Shown piece by piece: positions 12,188 to 30,549 of a DNA stretch of 64,000 bases. Origin of the DNA: Yamagishiella unicocca (lineage: Eukaryota > Chlorophyta > Chlorophyceae > Chlamydomonadales > Volvocaceae); contig BDSL01000029.1 of assembly GCA_003116995.1 (NCBI GenBank), forward strand, positions 558,001-622,000. The letters are read 5' to 3'. Both the position numbers and the translations under genes were made by a program. The notes below the pieces were generated by a model. The model ran no database searches, had not been told where the DNA came from, and worked only from the letters and a program-made list of their open reading frames with translations. How positions within the stretch are numbered: position 1 is the stretch's first letter; every line of letters starts with the position of its first letter.

Positions 12188-12541
12188 TCAAGTGCCAACT
12201 TGGTCCGACGCACCGGGCGTGAGCGCCCATGCATTGTGGCCGGCTATTTGTCCTACCCTCCTAAACATCTGCGCAAACTTGGCGCCACTGTTTCCAAGGT
12301 ACACTACCTCGCTGCCGTGCGGGTTTTGCACGCGGACTCCCCATCGCAAGCTCTCGTCCCCAGCCTCGGCCGCAGCGCGCAGCGGTTGAACACACGTCAG
12401 GCGCTCATCCAAAAAGCAATGCGGCCAGGCAAACACCGATCTGAACCATGTGTACCCCGCGCTCGCCTTCAGCTGCACTACCATCTGTTGTACAATCCCC
12501 GCCTTGTAATCTAGGATACATCGCTGCAGGAAAAGGCCCTG
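12188..12541 (-). CDS. Possible last exon of an unrecognised gene
   Basis: The minus-strand frame follows a good acceptor (GTTTGCAG| near 12535) and runs about 115 codons to a stop at 12188. It has protein-like composition (IVQQMVVQLKASAGYTWF, GNSGAKFAQMFRRVGQIAG) and low repeat content. I recognise no domain. It could be a terminal exon of the hypothetical gene just upstream (12678-13499) through alternative splicing, a separate small gene, or a chance frame. No start codon was found. Confidence 0.3.
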   Translation of the reverse strand, partial: QGLFLQRCILDYKAGIVQQMVVQLKASAGYTWFRSVFAWPHCFLDERLTCVQPLRAAAEAGDESLRWGVRVQNPHGSEVVYLGNSGAKFAQMFRRVGQIAGHNAWALTPGASDQVGT

Positions 12542-12575
12542 CAAACTTCACCCGTCATGGGTACCGAATGGCGGG

Positions 12576-12704
12576 TTCACAAACAGGTTCCCCGACCATG
12601 CGTTAGCTGCATCTAAGCCATCATCCGCGGCATCAAAACGTTCACAAACAGGTTCCCCGACCATGCGTTAGCTGCATCTAAGCCATCATCCGCGGCATCA
12701 AAAA
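12576..12704. repeat. 65-bp tandem duplication
   Basis: Two nearly identical 65-bp copies start at 12576 and 12641 (both begin TTCACAAACAGGTTCCCCG). The second copy contains the stop codon and last residues (LMPRMMA) of the hypothetical minus-strand gene that ends at 12678. Confidence 0.95.
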
Positions 12705-13499
12705 AACGCGCCGCTCCAACCCTGAAGTTGGCGTCGTGTGACGAACAGGGGTCCAGGCATCAGCGCCAGGTGTGGGCGCAGGGCTGGCAAGGGGATGACG
12801 GCTGGTACCGGCGCTGGTTCCTGGTTGTCCGCCGTCCGCACTGCTGCGGGGTCGGCCATGCCCTGTGGCAGCGCCCATTGCTGCTGCTGCGCCCAGCGCG
12901 CTGAAAGGGGGCGCCAAGCCTACGAGCCTGCGCAGCTGCAGCTGTTGGTCCGGAGGCAGGAAGCGGCAGAGCAGGACAGCCTTGGCGGGCTCGCGTGCGC
13001 CAGCAAACAGGTTGGCAAGGTTGCCCTGCTTGCTGAACGCCCGCCAGCCGTTTAGTGGCGTGGCGTGCCGGTAACCGCTGACATCTGGCCAGGGTGCACT
13101 TGCATCACCGGTGTCGAGGTCCCGCCTCTCACTTGAGCGTTCCTCCGCAGTTGTTGTACACGGCCAGCACCGAGTACGCCAGAAGTGAGCACTCACTGCG
13201 CCCAGCTCTGCCTATGTGGCCCAATAGCTCTGGACATACCTGCCGAAACAGACGGCAGGATAAATCGAAATTAGGTTCACTAAGAGCCTGGTACCACTAC
13301 CGATATGCACAAAAATCGCATTACTAGGCGCAATTCGATACCCTCTCCCGCTCTCTTACCTCCAATGGTATCAATCACATCATCGGGCGTTCGGACGCCG
13401 CTCTCCTCCAGCTGCCACGATCAAGAGGCCGGATTCGCGCAGGAAACTCGTGAGGACCGCCCCAAGGTTCGGCGACTTAGGCTCTCCACCCTGCGACAT
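12678..13499 (-). CDS. Hypothetical protein, 188 residues, four exons
   Basis: Four minus-strand exons join in phase: 13499-13458, 13411-13360, 13205-13133, 13077-12678. The product starts MSQGGEPKSPNLGA, continues LEESGVRTPDDVIDTIG and SECSLLAYSVLAVYNNCGG, then TPLNGWRAFSKQGNLANLFA and EPAKAVLLCRFLPPDQQLQL, and ends in a Ser/Pro/Gly-rich tail. I do not recognise the family. The middle is predicted helical with short conserved-looking blocks, and there is no membrane segment or signal. Intron 1 would be only 46 bp (13412-13457), unusually short, so exon 1 is the weakest part. The tail and stop lie in a 65-bp tandem repeat, suggesting that the C-terminus varies between strains. The other introns have good consensus ends (GTAAGA, GTGAGA). 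Confidence 0.5.
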
Positions 13500-13561
13500 A
13501 CGTAATAAGTGGTATTGTAACTTACGGATGTCGCAGACCGCGGACAAACTGGGACAGAGGC

Positions 13562-13897
13562 ATGGTCGGCGAAAATTCCCCGCCGATTTACCCTTTCCGC
13601 GAAGGCCTTGCGCTCTGTGTCTTCGGTGGTTACCTACGATGCAATGTACACGTTAGGCGAAGGCGCCGAGGCCGTGGCGACGAAAATGGGTTAGTGCACC
13701 AGTGGTGCACTCGGACACTGCCAGCAGACAAAGGCAGACTGCTCACATATTCCTCGCCATTATCTCCTTCCTCACGGACATCTCAAGTGCCCGACGACGT
13801 AGACTCCTCCGTCGAACCAGAAGAAGAACTCTCTGTCGAGGGGTCGCCTTCCGATTCCGAAGACGACCTGTCCGAGGAAGACATCGCTATCGTTTGA
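13562..13897 (+). CDS. Small ORF with acidic tail, doubtful
   Basis: The plus-strand frame from ATG 13562 to TGA 13897 (111 codons) ends in an acidic tail (VEPEEELSVEGSPSDSEDDL, SEEDIAIV) that looks more protein-like than its arginine-rich first half. The tail could be a terminal exon after an acceptor near 13788 (TCTCAAG|). It lies divergent to the hypothetical gene at 12678-13499. No family is recognised. Confidence 0.25.
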   Translation: MVGENSPPIYPFREGLALCVFGGYLRCNVHVRRRRRGRGDENGLVHQWCTRTLPADKGRLLTYSSPLSPSSRTSQVPDDVDSSVEPEEELSVEGSPSDSEDDLSEEDIAIV

Positions 13898-13899
13898 AC

Positions 13900-16800
13900 G
13901 ACCGCAGCACTCTAGCTATATGACTTCAGAGAATGGTGGTATAATAAGAGGAGGACAGGCGTCATTTAGTTCCCAACGTGTCAATCGTACACACGAACAG
14001 ATGGAATGGTGGTACAGCTGATAGTCCATGGCTCCCCATTCTCCTATACATATATACACGATCCGTAGACAACCTCCTTGTATGCGTTTCCTTTAGTTGC
14101 CTAGACTGCCGTCATGTAACCCGACCTGCCTGCATCGGACCGAACGCCTGTGCGTTTTTTTTTTTTGCACCGGTGTTTAATGCGTGCTGGGGAAAGGAGG
14201 CGGGATGGACCAAGATGGGCGGGAGGTGGGATGGTGCGGTGCCCCACGTAATGCATGGTGTTAAAAGTACCGTTGAGCGGGAGTGTTGGGGTTAGTGATT
14301 AGGGGTGCTACCTATTGACTGTCAACAGCCGTCTGTGCATCCTTGATCGCCGTTGCGGTCCGAGGAGGTGTTACATTGCCACCATTATCCGCGGCCACAA
14401 CCACCAACTGTAAACTCCATCGAGGAAGGACTGCGCCTCTATAAGCAAGGCACGCAAGGCCCCTGGGAAGCGGAATCCTAGGGTGCGACACCAAAGGCAA
14501 ATGACACCCGCCGTTTCTCACAGCTCCTTAGGGAATATTGTACACTCACACGGGCTGGGGACTGCTGCGGACCCGTGGGGATTGGGGATTTAAACCGCCA
14601 CCTCGAGGGGATTCAACCCGGCGGGGGATTGCTGCGCTGGGGATTAGAACTCGCTTTGGAATTGGGGGCTTAGGGATTAAACCCGTCGGGGATTAGATTT
14701 CACGAGGGATTGCCGGACCAACTATTTTCGAGGATTGGGATTAGAACGACACTTTGATACCCTCTGGGTGGGACGAAATGGGCTCGTCCGAAACGATACT
14801 TCTCAACGGCAAACAAAGTAGGCAGCTTGGGTTGGATCCAGCACGTCCCTAGTTTAACAAGAGAGCCGAATGGCATGACAGTGCCTGAAACGGTGACGGT
14901 GACGGTGCAACATGTTACAGGGCGTTGTGGTGACAGGGGCACAGGACAAACTATGAAGCCGCCGCAGATAATCAATAGCGTGGCAGCAGCCCTAGGGCAT
15001 ACGCTACAGCTGAAGCGTCGCTACCGGCTGACAGTGGGTTGGCAGCTTGACAGAGGCACACCCACCATCGACTCGTGCATTAAGGCCGCGTCAGGCATGG
15101 GGGATGGTTACAGGCCGTGATTCATACGTGATTATGCGCTGAGTTGCCCACGATTCTCATATCTCTTTCGCCTTTTACTAAAGAGATCAGCGAAGGCAAC
15201 TCACTTCAGGCGCCTAGAATCAATTTTTGTTGCGCTCTTGCGCACTCCAAAGAAAATGAATCTAATGGGCGGCGACAGTGTGATCAGTGACACGACTGCA
15301 TTGCTGCCATAGTCTTGAACTTGCTATTGAGTAGGCGTTGCTACCATCACGCGACGTGCTCCCCATATTCTCATGTCGGCCACCTGGCCTGCAGGCTTTT
15401 GTGTAAGCGAGCATAAGCTGCACCTGGGCCCAGAGCCGACAGCTGTTGCTTTTATCAGAGCTGCCAGAACGTATGAAAGCTGGGCTTTGAGGGCGGATGG
15501 CAGTGACGATAGTGGTAAAAGCCTTGGGTGCACCCGAGTCGACCCGAGGCGGGTAGCCCAGGGGAGCGTTAGGGAACCCCAAAATATACAGCTGTGGGAG
15601 ATCGAGCCGAACAGGCCGAAGGCGTCGGCATGTGGGCCAGTGTGGGCACACTGAGCCTGTAAGGTTTTTGGCATTGGCTATCTTTCGAGTTGTTTGCAAT
15701 ACTCCACCAACTTGACACGCATTAAAAGTTGCCATCCTGTGGGGTTTGGCGTTTGTAAACGTGGTCGACCCACACTGGTAACGATTACAACAACAACGGG
15801 CGAAGAGAAGACCGGGTTCAGAAGGTTCAGGTCACCCTGCTCACCTATACCGGCTACGAGAGGACCAGGGAATGATCCAGTATTCGCAGCTTCTGGGTTG
15901 AAGTGCATATGGATGGGGGTATTTTGCAAGACGCACCGTGCTTTTGGGCGTTGAGCATGTTCGGCATTTGCAACGGCGTGTATTGGTGCCATTCATTGGG
16001 CACGGATGGGCGATTGGCTTACGGCCCCAAAGGGTGACCCTGATTGACGACCATCCTGTGCCATCAGCACATGACTCTGCGCCTTACACCGGCGGCAGCA
16101 GGGCATCAAGTGTATACTTCGGCGCTGTCCTAAATTTATTACGACTGGCCCCCGGCGTGCGTGTGCGGTTCGGTTTACTGCTTCCCGGCTGCCTCGCGTC
16201 ACCATTCGGCAAATCCCCTCCAAAGAACCCGTAGTCCAACCCCGAAACAACGGTTGGAAACGCCTGGATAGCCAGGCATGCCCAAAGAGCAAAGACTGCC
16301 AGGTTTAGGGGCTGTTCCTGTCCCCGGGATTGATAGCGGCACAACTACTAAGCACTGTATAAACGACCATTACATTTAAATGTGCGAATACTATTATGGA
16401 ATGATAGGCTTGCGGCTATGAGGGCGTCTCAATGTCAATATCGTAAATTTGGGGAGGATAAGGCCCTTCCCAAATTGCAATTGCAAATTGGCGCGAAATG
16501 GCGGAAGTTTGGAGCGGAACGCTCAGCCGCAGCATTGCTCAGGACGATAGACACACTGTACAGACTCATCTTAGTAGTTGATAAGTAATTGCTGTTCGTT
16601 GCGCCACGGCCAGTGCAAGCGCCAGCAGCCCGCCAACCGCGAGGCTTGAACCGTGTAAAGCAGGACGCTCGCAGCAGCATGTCTGGTGCCAACAGTAAGC
16701 GCAATATGCGGCATTTTCTGCGGCTTACTGGCGTAGGGCCAATGGCCAACTGACTTCCCTTGAATTGTATTAACCATGCGTAGGCCCGGGCCGCTCGCAG

Positions 16801-17054
16801 GGGCCGGGACCAGGTAAGGGAGCCTGAAGAATAATTTTCTGAAAAGACGCTTCAAACGCCCAGTGGATGATGCGACCGCACTGACCGACGCTAGGTCGCA
16901 ATGACTGAAGTGTGCCCCACCCAACGAAGCGGCGTCACAGGTCAAGCACTAGCCTGCCGCAATCCTTCGATAATCCTTATTTCCCACCACAAAACTCACG
17001 TTCTCGCCCTGCCCGCGCACCCAACCGCCCAACCGCGACGCGCACGCAGAACCC
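13900..17054. other. Long intergenic region upstream of MCM4
   Basis: I see no supported gene. The region contains a T12 run near 14155, a cluster of GGGGATT units at 14560-14720 related to 11455-11640, and a compound inverted repeat at 15141-15202. Frames such as 15262-15735 (minus) and 16571-16945 (minus) lack motifs. The last few hundred bases should hold the MCM4 promoter and 5' UTR. Confidence 0.45.
15141..15202. repeat. Nested inverted repeat (potential hairpin)
   Basis: The outer arms GAGTTGCC (15141-15148) and GGCAACTC (15195-15202) are perfect complements. The inner arms ATCTCTTT (15161-15168) and AAAGAGAT (15180-15187) are also perfect, around an 11-base loop. The internal loop is 12 and 7 bases. 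It does not fold as a tRNA. It could be a structured RNA, a small palindromic element or chance. Confidence 0.5.
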
Positions 17055-24228
<7,174 letters not shown>

Positions 24229-25849
24229 AAGTGGGAGTTGTGAGGGCGGACTGGATGTTGTCAGGTGGGGTGAGGCTCGCAGCTTCCGGGGTGATGAGGT
24301 GGATGGAGACCGGCAGACTGTTGGGACTGGGCGACACGGGGTCCCTCGTTGCCCGCATGGGTCCGCGGCTGTGTGACAGCAATATGTGTGGGAGGTGAAT
24401 TAGATTGGCATCGCAGAGGATGGGCGTCCATGGCAGTGTTACACGAGTTCGCTGACTGAGGGTGGGGGCTTGTTGGTGTTGCGGGGCTGGTGCAACACAG
24501 AAGCCTTTTTCGAGCCTGGATTGCTATTTCTTGGGCTCCTTCTTGGAATACATGTCGGGCGGCTGCGATACATGTAGGGTGCCAAATGGCGGCAAAAAAC
24601 CCGAAATCACAAGATGTTTTAAGTCTTGGTTGTACTAAGTTATTGTTGTGTATTTCTCTCGTTAAGTTCGGATATTCCAATGTATGCCCTTGTCTTTAGC
24701 TGGCTACATCACCCATGGTACGCACTAACAGCCGAAGGAGTCTCTTGAGGCTCGCACGAAAGGTGGAAACGTGCTGGCAGCTCTGCACCGGCCCGTGGCT
24801 CCAGCCAATGCTTTGTAAGCCATGCGCGAGGGAGGTGAGATGATGAGCTGGACACTGCTTACTGAGTGCCTCGTTACCGAGTGCAAGATGGACCAGGAGC
24901 CTTGCCCCAAACGGTTGATACCAAAGCTCAGAAGCTAACGACCCCAACTATGGTTACAGCCGAACCCGCAGACCCCCAACCACAATGCCTCGATGCCAGG
25001 AATATTGTCACGTGCTGTGTGCAGCTATGGCACCAGCAGAATTTAGAATTCGCCATAACATCCATCCGGTGAGTTTCATCAAGCTGGCCAGCAGTAACCT
25101 CCACAGCCAGTTGGCACAGTCCGCATCCGTCGCGGCCATCGTTGCAGGCAGCCACCCTTGCACTGCAACGGCGTCCAGCGCCGCTCTATTTACCGTCCCT
25201 ACCAACGGCCACGTGGGAAGGCACGTGCCGAGGCAACCTGTACTTACGGCACTTCATGGCGACCGCATTTATTGCACTCATTGTGCCACACGTCTCACAC
25301 CTTCGGCCCTACTTACCCACATAGAGGGTCTGGCTGCCTACCGTTTGTGACACTCCCCAGGACGCCAGTTCCCCCACGCCCAACGCCCTGATTGGGGAGT
25401 CCTGTTGGGTACTGGGTCGTCATTTAACTACCGACATCAACACCTCTTATGCGAACATGGCATCAGTACATGAGTGGAATTCGCCCCAGTCCATTAGCTA
25501 CACTCTCGCTGCGCAGCGGCATTGTCACAGATACGGTAACGCTCTGCAACAGTACGCCCAGTCAACGGTAACGATCCTCCATGGCCCTCCTTCAGCCCCC
25601 TGCATGAAAAGACCGGATCCGGTCATGTTCTGACCATCGCCACCGAGCTATGCAGCCGGTTCCCAGCCTTAGGCCCGCTGGCTGCTGAGCTGCACTCCCG
25701 ACGTCGCTGTCCCCTGGCTGCTGCCTCAGTTTTGCTTGGCGAGCCTGCACGCATTCATCCACACATGCAAGCGCCAGCGAGCGAGAGATGGTTGGGTGCG
25801 ACTAGCACGGCGTTAGTGCCAGGGGGGCCGCACGGGCGGGCGCGTTTTC
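24229..25849. other. Convergent intergenic region
   Basis: The region contains the 3' flanks of MCM4 (plus) and of the mL59/mL64 gene (minus). The small overlapping frames (24985-25350, 25142-25324 and others) show no family motif or splice logic. I see no repeat array or RNA gene. Confidence 0.5.
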
Positions 25850-26409
25850 TTACCGCCGCTTCACGTACTTCTCCTTGATCTGACCCGGAGACAACAACAG
25901 CCGGTCGAGGGAGGACACCTCACTCCAATCCAGCTGCCGCGTGGCCTGCAAGGGCGGTGGTCAGTCCGTGGGTGCTCCGCCGGTAATGCGCTGGGCAACG
26001 GTCGGGCTCCCCATACCTTGTACTCAGCGATGATTTTGGGCATTGCGTTCATGGCGTCCGAAATGGATTTCTCTCTACGCACGTATTTATTTAATGGTTA
26101 AACTCTTTCGACGCATACCTCCACACGAACATCGCTTGCCAAGCGCATCGGGGTGCTCAGACGAGCAATTTACCTTGCAGCGCGCTTTTGCGCCTTCTCC
26201 CGTTGCCGTTCAGCATATTTGTCGCTGCCTGGGGGGCGCTGAGGCTTGCCAGGAATAAGGTTCTCGTACGGCCAAGGCTGGCCAATCGCATAGAACTGCT
26301 CACGAAGTTGTAAGGCCTCTTTCAAGGAAATCAAAGGTGGTATAACTTTGTCTCCGTCTAGTCGTGGCAGGAGAGCTCGTGCTCCTAGCCGGTGGAGCAG
26401 GTGGGCCAT
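25850..26409 (-). CDS. Mitochondrial large ribosomal subunit protein, mL59/mL64 family
   Basis: Three minus-strand exons join in phase: 26409-26174, 26074-26017, 25945-25850 (129 residues, stop TAA). The protein starts MAHLLHRLGARALLPRL and continues with ISLKEALQLREQFYAIG and QPWPYENLIPGKPQRPP. A basic helix KYAERQREKAQKRAA runs into EKSISDAMNAMPKIIAEY and ends KEKYVKRR. The block R-E-x-x-I-x-x-x-M-x-x-M-P-x-x-I resembles the conserved core of mL64 (CRIF1/GADD45GIP1) and of mL59, both small components of the mitochondrial 60S-like subunit. The short length, net basic charge and N-terminal amphipathic start fit a mitochondrial ribosomal protein. Function is inferred from this core only; a related basic RNA-binding protein is the alternative. 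Confidence 0.6.
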
Positions 26410-27943
26410 CGTGCCCTAAGCTTACGTTATTATGCACCAATGTGTTATTAAGTACCAATATTGTGTTCATGAGCCTGCAAGTCCTGCGATGAAAGCTCCG
26501 AAACCGTACGTCCGCACGGTATTGAATAAAGCCTGAGGCATTTGCATACCGGGATGCAATTAAGCCTGTACCTATGCTGGCACCTTGTTCGCCGATGGTA
26601 CCGTATGTGGAAGCGACAAGCAAGGGAAGGTCTGCAAGCCGGACGCATACCTTGTACCCAAGAGCTTCTCACGGACGCATATTCTTGTACCCAAGAGCTT
26701 CTCATGACCCTAGTACGCCAACGATTCGTGGGATGAACATAGTGATGTGTTTGCATTTGTTCTACAGGGCCTCCTCGTTGCCTCACTGCGGCCGAGACCC
26801 AGGCAATCCCCGAGGCCGCCCCAGGCGACCCAGGCAACCCCAGGCCGCCCCAAACCTACGCAAATTTGCAAATCCTGCTGGGTCACAACCGAGTTGAATT
26901 CGTACCCACAACCACGCATCCGATATGGTCACGTTCAGAGATCGAGTCACCTCGTGTCACGCGTCTCTATGCTTATCGAGACCTTCCTGTGACCGTGGGG
27001 GCGTCTGCTGGGTTCAGCCCCGCCTGTCCTTATTGCGAGGCCTCGCCACGGGCCCTCTTCTTGTCCTGGGTTCGCCCGGGCTTGAGGATACTGTAACAAC
27101 ATGTTACTAATAATGTGGTCCAGGCCTTCGACCACACTGATCACCCCACACACATACTCGTTTCAACCCAAATCAGGAATACGTTCATGACCATGGCAGC
27201 GAAGGGACCAGGGAAGCCATCCAGCGTAAAAGACTGGACTAGGGTCCTATTCATCTGGATCCATTCCAGGGGGGACATGTACCACTAGCCATCAACCGAA
27301 TACGCGAGCAGAACTCCCCCTCAATGGGCACAACGAGCTTCCCAGTATGAATAGGCAAATGCCCCTCCGTAACAGGCGTGCACACAATAACGATCCTCAG
27401 GGTTGAAAGTGGGATGGACAGGTCCGGGGTAATCCAATCACTTATTGCATTTGCATCTACAGGTTCATGCAAAATAAACTACCAAATGCGTCTAAGCCTT
27501 GGACTCGTGTTGTGGTCCCAGGGTCCCTAGCTTTGTACCTGCACGTCCTACCTTGCGTTACATTACCGTGCCGCACCCGTAACTAAGTAAAATTTCTTCG
27601 TGTGCATGCTGTTTTCTACAGAAGCCCCCGTATCTGGAATTGGCTACTTGGCTACTTGCCCTGTTCGTTCTCCTTACCCCGTATGCTGGACGAAACTGGA
27701 TGTCTGGACATCGCATCTCAATCCCTAACCCGGAGAGGGTAGCGCTCGATATCCATAATTACGCTGTTTATATATTTTGAAATGTGGTTGCCGTGTGCTT
27801 CTGTGCTGAGCTGATGATCATTCGGACGCCGCGTGCCGAGACATAAAGTCGACGAACGCAACTCAACAGCGCAATAGACAGGGACTGGGACACTACTTGG
27901 ATACACTGTTCAGGTGCACACGCAGCTCTCGTCGCCCTCGAAC
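26410..27943. other. Divergent intergenic region with promoter-like AT patch
   Basis: The region separates the mL59/mL64 gene (minus) from the SAND-like gene (plus) and should contain both promoters. A TATA-like TTTATATATTTTG lies near 27768-27780, about 165 bp before the ATG at 27944. The frames 26574-26897, 26866-27096 and others lack motifs. Confidence 0.4.
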
Positions 27944-30207
27944 ATGGCTGCAACAGGCAACGAGGCGCTGATGCTGGGGCTGCGTTCTTACATCGAGGGC
28001 AAGGCCACCGCTGCACGGAGTCTATGCACTCAATTGGAGGCAATGGCCTCAGTCGGCCGGAGCGTCGGCTTGCGGTTGGCATCGATGCAGGAAGGGTTGG
28101 AGGGGCTTCACTCTCAGCTAGAGAGAAAGGCGCCCGCAGCTAGGAACACCCCCTCAGAGGAGAAGGACCCTCAGCGCGAACTGCCGCACGCGCACAGGGA
28201 CGATAAGGATATGGCGGTGGGGGGAGTGGTGCCGGAAGATAAGGATTTGCAAGTGGAGGGTTTGGCTACCGTGACCTTACACGCCCCACCAAAACAAGAG
28301 CCGCAGCAGCGGAAGGTGGAACAGCCATGTGCGCAGCTTGATGAGCTGGAAGATGCCGGGTCCAGGGACTGGACGCAGGGGAAGCGGCCTGAGCTGGAGA
28401 GCATGGCTTCTCCGGTCGACGAGCAGGAGATTGAGCTGGAGTCCCCGGTCGAGCAGGAGGAGGAGGTTGAGTCGGAGAAGGTGGCTGCCTTGGCACGGCT
28501 GTCTAGATCGGAAAACGAGCAGTTGCAGCAGCTCGAGTTTGGGGCAGCCCCTGTCAGCTACACGCCCACGAAGACGGATGAGCCGCACTTGCAGATGCAG
28601 GGTCTGCGCACACAGCGGCGGCTGATGGCCGCCCGAGCCCAGGAGCAGCCGCAGCAGCCGGGAGAGATGGTCGAGAAATGGCGGCAGGCTGTGGCGGAAT
28701 CCGCACGGCTGCAAGAGATGCTGGAGCAGCTTTGCTCCCGGCTTGATTACGAAACCAAAAGAGCCGATACCGCTGAGCGAGAGAAGGAGGAGATGCGGGT
28801 TGATCTGCGGGTGCTGGACCTGAAGCTGGAGGGTAAGGAGAAGAAGCTGGCCGAGCAGGAGGCCCAGCTGGTCAGGATGACGGATGCAGCGGCAAAATCC
28901 ACGGACGACATACATACCCTGAAGCTGGAGCTGAAGATGCTCCAATTGCAGGTCAGCGAGTCGTGGGATCGGTCAAACTCCCCCAACGTTTCGTGGGGTG
29001 CCGTAGGGGCGCTGTGTGCAGGTCCTTTATGGAGGCCATCCGCAGGCAAAGACGGGCGCGAGAAGTCCTCCATGCCTTGCTTAATGGATCAGCTTTCGCT
29101 TGTCGCTAATTCGACCTTTTCCGCGACGCCTTCCTCTGCCCTGCAGGACCAAATTCACACCCGGGGGAAGCTTCCGGAGGAGGTGCGATCATGGGCACTT
29201 CTGGGAAGGGTTTCATTTCTCGCTAGCGGCACCAGCTGCGATTTACTGGACATAGATGTCGCGGCGGGCAGACCAGAACATGCCCAAACGGCTGTGCCAG
29301 TATGCTCTAAAGCCCGGCGAATGCTGCTGATGGCGCGTGGCACAATCATGGTGGGCTCGCGGCGTGTGTCCGAGCAGCTGCGGCTGCAACATGTGGACCG
29401 ATTGCAGGTTAAAAGCATCAGCAAGCGCGGTCTCGCGCTTCCAGCCGGCGTTATGCACGTGGCGGGTTGCGTCGGGTTGTTTTGCTTGTTTTCACCAAGT
29501 GACTACCAGAATTTACCCCTCTATCCATTTGCCCTTCTGCCTGCTGTTTCTGCATCCCCCTTCTTTTCGTTCCCCTTCTTGTCGCCGAAGGCGAACGAAA
29601 GGAAGGCGAACCGGCCACCATAGCCACGAAAAGAAGGCGAACAGGCCACCGAAGCATACATTGTCCCTATGTATGCTTCGACTAGCTGACTGGCTTGCCA
29701 TTGAAACTGTTGCTAAATCCGGTTCTCAGGGTTCATCTTCCAGAGACGTGCCCTGCTGCCCCAGGCTAGATACACGACCGCACACACATCCTTATAGCTA
29801 CCTGACTTGGATGAACCTAAAATTATTGACGCGGCCATCGTGGATTTCATCATTCCTACTTTCAGGTACAAGTTTGCTTTGAGGCACCTGTAACTACTAC
29901 CGGTAGCACCAGAGTCACTTCTGCATATGCGAGACCCCGCACCGTCATCGGTATCGTAAAGCTGGAGGGCACGATTTCAGTAATTTGCCAATGCGTCGAC
30001 TGTACGGCAAGTACGGGGCGCTATTTCGCCGTCGCACCTACAGAGTGGCTGAAACGCCATGGCCACGATGGGAAGGACTGGAGCAACAACATCAAGGTCC
30101 ACCCAGATGACGCTGCTGAGGTGCAGCTTGGCGACGGCAAACGCTCTCTGGCTATTGGCAAGCTCCTGAACCTGTACGGCTACGATTGGAATCGCGCCAG
30201 CAAGTAA
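27944..30207 (+). CDS. Coiled-coil protein with C-terminal SAND-like domain, possible transcription or chromatin regulator
   Basis: Three exons join in phase: 27944-28951, 29147-29407, 29866-30207 (536 residues). The first about 340 residues are Glu/Gln/Lys/Leu-rich with heptad-like spacing (KWRQAVAESARLQEMLEQLC, LEGKEKKLAEQEAQLVRM), a long coiled coil that suggests dimerisation. Exon 2 encodes a mixed alpha/beta segment (LPEEVRSWALLGRVSFLASG). Exon 3 has TISVICQCVDC, RYFAVAPTEWLKRHG, then KDWSNNIKV (Lys about 493) and GKLLNLYGYDW. The order Cys-x-Cys-x2-Cys, Pro-x-x-W/F-x-x-H-x-G, Lys-Asp-Trp-x3-Ile resembles SAND domains, whose KDW core contacts DNA, and the related plant modules. Volvocine algae are known for SAND-domain (VARL/RegA-type) regulators, but the WKxSI signature is absent here, so placement in that family is not claimed. 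The stop TAA overlaps a GTAAGC donor-like site, so further exons are possible. Confidence 0.55.
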
Positions 30208-30549
30208 GCATCGATTCGTGTACACCTGCTTACACAGTAGAAGCTCAACGGAGTGACACGTAGTATTGCCGAGCCTTCCTGTATATTAGTCTGTATTCAT
30301 AAAATAAAATCCCTGCCTGCTTTCTCATCTATCCGCTTCGCAGAGCGGGCTGCCCAACGTTGTTCTATGCGTTCCGGACGTCGTGATGGCTACAAGTTGC
30401 CTACGTCGTGATGGTTGTTGGTTGCCTGCTCCTATCATGGTGCCGGCCCGCTACCCGGCGCACGCACTGCCCCAATCGGACAACCACAGAACGTCAGCCC
30501 GCGTTTCCTGGCCAGCTGTGGGCCGTGCGTGCGTATGTGCGCGTGTGTG

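Noticed and set aside
14153..14166. Poly-T run as a retroposon tail or Pol III terminator
   Set aside because: No adjacent element, target-site duplication, or A/B box of a Pol III gene could be seen.
15262..15735. 157-codon minus frame
   Set aside because: No domain, no splice context, random-like composition, and overlapped by an equally open plus frame.
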